Shown in pieces: positions 62,801 through 64,000 of a stretch of DNA of 64,000 nucleotides. Positions within the stretch are counted from its first letter, which is position 1. The number at the start of each line of letters is the position of its first letter. This stretch comes from Bactericera cockerelli (taxonomy: Eukaryota; Arthropoda; Insecta; Hemiptera; Triozidae), in assembly GCA_024516035.1 (NCBI GenBank), contig CM044955.1, positions 18,842,547 through 18,906,546 on the forward strand, written 5' to 3'. Under the pieces are notes generated by a model. The model did no database searches. It saw only the letters and a program-made list of their open reading frames with translations, and was not told the DNA's origin. Made by a program: the position numbers and the translations under genes.

Positions 62801-63563
62801 AAGGGGTAATCCGAGAAACTTCTAGAGGTCAACGTTGAATGTCTCCTTCAGAGCTATAAAAATGATCATGAACAATTTTTTTTTATAGTCAGTAGTTCTC
62901 GAGATATTTGAATGTTTCGTTTATAATGGGACACCCAGTATGTGGCTGTATGGAATAGTCTGACAAATGCCAAAAAAATACACATTCATGAATGTCTACA
63001 AACCAGAGCCACTTTGATAATGAGTTGATTTTCATATTTTGTATCAAGACGATAGTTCTCTTTCATTCCACATAAAATGAGCAGCACAAAAAAGAAAATA
63101 AAAAGTAGTCAGATAAAAATCTCTTGGAAGTTTGTTAAGTTTGAGAGATAAAAAGGTAAAGAGCACGTTTTAAAAGGTACTAAAAAACATGCTCTCTCGG
63201 CGAGTTTGACCACTTGTATCTGAAGAAGAATTTACTACTTTTGTAACTTTTGAGAGGAAGAGAGCGGCAGGTGAAAGGCATCAATACGAGAGAGAGATTT
63301 GTCACTCAGCCACGGTGACTTGCAGCATAATCATTCACAAAATATTTTAGGAGAGATTAGTACTTGTAGTAATATTTGTACGATTCTCTTTCTTATAAAA
63401 AATCACATATAAATATTATAAACTTACCCATGTCGTTTAACCATAGAGCAACTTTGTAATAAGCCTCATCCAAGAGTGTGATGATGATGGCAAGCAAAAC
63501 TTTAGGCATGTAGCTAAACCAAAAATAGTAACCTTCATTTTGAATGTACGCATCCCACCAGTC
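54872..63563 (-). CDS. anoctamin-8-like TMEM16 protein, C-terminal part (8 exons, 5' end off the right edge)
   Basis: Exons in gene order: 63563-63428, 63059-63004, 61044-60970, 60198-59968, 59042-58845, 56734-56603, 56212-55995 and 55646-54872; 1821 nt, 606 residues plus TGA, all phases matching. Anoctamins are multi-pass membrane proteins acting as Ca-activated channels or lipid scramblases; ANO8 tethers ER and plasma membrane (family knowledge). Landmarks: KVLLAIIITLLDEAYYKVA, LWLNDM, FQFVNSFSSLFYIAFYL, SQAELESSLSK, FIQLGYVVLFSCAFPLAALC, NNLIEIRSDAFKLC and RPFGERV, and PDLPDWVATEMAKVEFARRE. NNLIEIRSDAFKLC and the QAELES block favour ANO8 over ANO10. The last exon is a 258-codon cytosolic tail, acidic then Lys/Glu-rich (coiled-coil-like KEKRAQEAEQQRSEMQEK), as expected for ANO8. 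Confidence 0.93.
56763..56806 (-). repeat. (TC)n tract close to an anoctamin acceptor
   Basis: About 22 GA dinucleotides on the plus strand, that is TC on the gene strand, ending about 30 nt upstream of the acceptor at 56735. It may act as part of the polypyrimidine tract. Confidence 0.9.
56807..57119. other. anoctamin intron, minor repeat
   Basis: 56936-57040 carries the aacctggatgtaagaa / tataagagaaaaagag words also found at 31037 and 44400. Confidence 0.4.
57120..57485 (-). mobile_element. tRNA-headed SINE with triplicated 3' tail
   Basis: An inverse member of the 13739 family: B-box inverse at gatttcgaacccgcgattt and A-box inverse at gatcactgagttactgg. Its tail end (gtaataatatcgccttattt, atactgccttactaggacta) plus gtggataggggaaagtgctc occurs three times in tandem, about 71 bp each (57120, 57191, 57262). 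Confidence 0.82.
57760..58775 (-). mobile_element. tRNA-headed SINE split by an inverted-repeat element
   Basis: Tail part 57760-57806 (aataatatcgccttgtttat), then the element 57807-58568, then the rest (58569-58775: ttccattattccagtagtaa, ...aaaatcgcaagtgggaggac). Confidence 0.78.
57807..58568. mobile_element. 762-bp DNA transposon with CAGGGTGTCTACTA ends and 6-bp target duplication
   Basis: Left end cagggtgtctactaaatggg, right end ctagtagacaccctg. GTTCCA immediately precedes the left end (57801-57806) and follows the right end (58569-58574). The subterminal parts repeat 'aaattccctgac' and 'ttttccaggttttcc'. No coding. Superfamily not assigned; the 6-bp target excludes Tc1/mariner (TA). Confidence 0.9.
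58845..59042 (-). CDS. anoctamin core transmembrane exon
   Basis: 66 codons: YEGTFADHLEMFIQLGYVV, then LFSCAFPLAALCALLNN and LIEIRSDAFKLCF. This is the most conserved segment and contains the Glu and Asp of the anoctamin Ca-binding region (…NLIEIRSDA…). Confidence 0.93.
59043..59967. other. anoctamin intron, nothing classified
   Basis: AT-rich with an A-run at 59188-59205. At 59075 'tgtatacagagtggtcata' could be an old transposon end. No second end found. Confidence 0.4.
60345..60550 (+). repeat. dispersed repeat X
   Basis: Same order as 54460-54715: gactagccaacccttacagg, gttggctggagaccatcatt and agctggctacaacaacaaca. Within an anoctamin intron. Confidence 0.78.
61045..63003. other. anoctamin intron with several transposon ends
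   Basis: tacagggtccgccaaaaaaa and ggagccactcgaaatat occur at 61163 and 62103, and tacagggtgagtcagcac at 61641. 62200-62790 matches 53200-53610, and 62540-62790 partly mirrors 62400-62530 (gttataactcgacc, ataactcgtt). A GC-rich block with a G-run is at 61295-61420. No gene seen. Confidence 0.5.
63004..63059 (-). CDS. anoctamin micro-exon, 56 nt
   Basis: Too short for an ORF scan. AG acceptor at 63061-63060, donor GTTTGT from 63003. Together with G from the previous exon it encodes ENYRLDTKYENQLIIKVAL, exactly the conserved segment between ALWLNDM and FQFVNSF in the family. Confidence 0.92.
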
Positions 63564-64000
63564 CTGCAATGAAACCATTCAGACATTGGAGCATACAAAG
63601 AAGTATTTTTTTGGTGTTAATAAAACACATTTACTATACCATTAGATCCCAAAAAATTACACTTTATGTGAAAACTTGAAAAAAGAAGAAAAAATGAAAA
63701 AAGAAACATTCTGAATTGAAAATAAAAGAAGAAAAAGCAACAACAAAAAAACAAACAAAACAAGAATGTGAAAATTAGGCCAAGTTCCGATTCAAACAAA
63801 AAGTTGAGGCCATAAAATAAACGAGATTTAAAAAGTATGGGCAAGTAGATAGCCAAATAGTCAAAACAAGCCATTATAGTTGCAGACTGTCTATTTTTTC
63901 ATCCTTATCAAACTGTCACGTGAATAATCATATTTTCATTTTACTTTTTTTCCCTCAAAGAAGTCTTGAATAACTTGTAATGGAAATCCAGCTAAAAGGT
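63564..64000. other. anoctamin intron at the right edge
   Basis: AT-rich. An A-rich run at 63680-63760 is purine-biased. The next upstream exon was not found before base 64000. Confidence 0.5.

Overview
The window is a nuclear genomic segment from an animal, almost certainly an insect. Genes are split into short exons with GT-AG introns, the DNA is AT-rich, and the space between exons is packed with tRNA-derived and 5S-derived SINEs, LINE tails, Helitrons, fold-back DNA transposons and minisatellites. A hemipteran is my best guess from this style, but nothing in the window proves the order.

Three protein-coding genes can be assembled by hand. (1) Minus strand, about 368 to 13989: the 5' and middle part of melted/VEPH1. 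Thirteen coding exons run from a clear ATG to the left edge; the C-terminal PH domain lies outside the window. (2) Plus strand, 29277 to 44012: a complete nine-exon secreted S28-family serine peptidase (PRSS16 / K12H4.7-like, 501 residues), with signal peptide and an intact Ser-Asp-His triad. (3) Minus strand, 54872 to beyond 63563: the C-terminal half of an anoctamin-8-like TMEM16 protein, eight exons ending in a stop codon. The S28 and anoctamin genes converge, and about 10 kb of repeats separates their ends. About 15 kb of repeat-rich sequence separates melted from the S28 gene, which are transcribed divergently. The three genes have no evident functional link.

The remaining DNA is mobile-element debris. 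It includes a tRNA-Gly-headed SINE (about eight copies), several other tRNA-headed SINEs, a 5S rRNA-headed SINE, three Helitron-like termini, four or more fold-back or MITE-like elements with TA-type ends, a 762-bp inverted-repeat element with a clean 6-bp target duplication, and broken non-LTR retrotransposon pieces (an antisense RT in S28 intron 8, a zinc-knuckle tail in a melted intron, a C-terminal remnant near 27.3 kb).

The most unusual theme is tandem amplification of sequence at real splice junctions. The first 23 nt of one melted intron are repeated about 38 times, each copy carrying a GTGAGT donor. A 28-bp minisatellite abuts the acceptor of S28 exon 3. The 3' end of S28 exon 4, with its donor, is repeated twice more downstream together with a SINE. 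No CRISPR array, operon, phage or bacterial feature is present, and I see no new multi-gene system.
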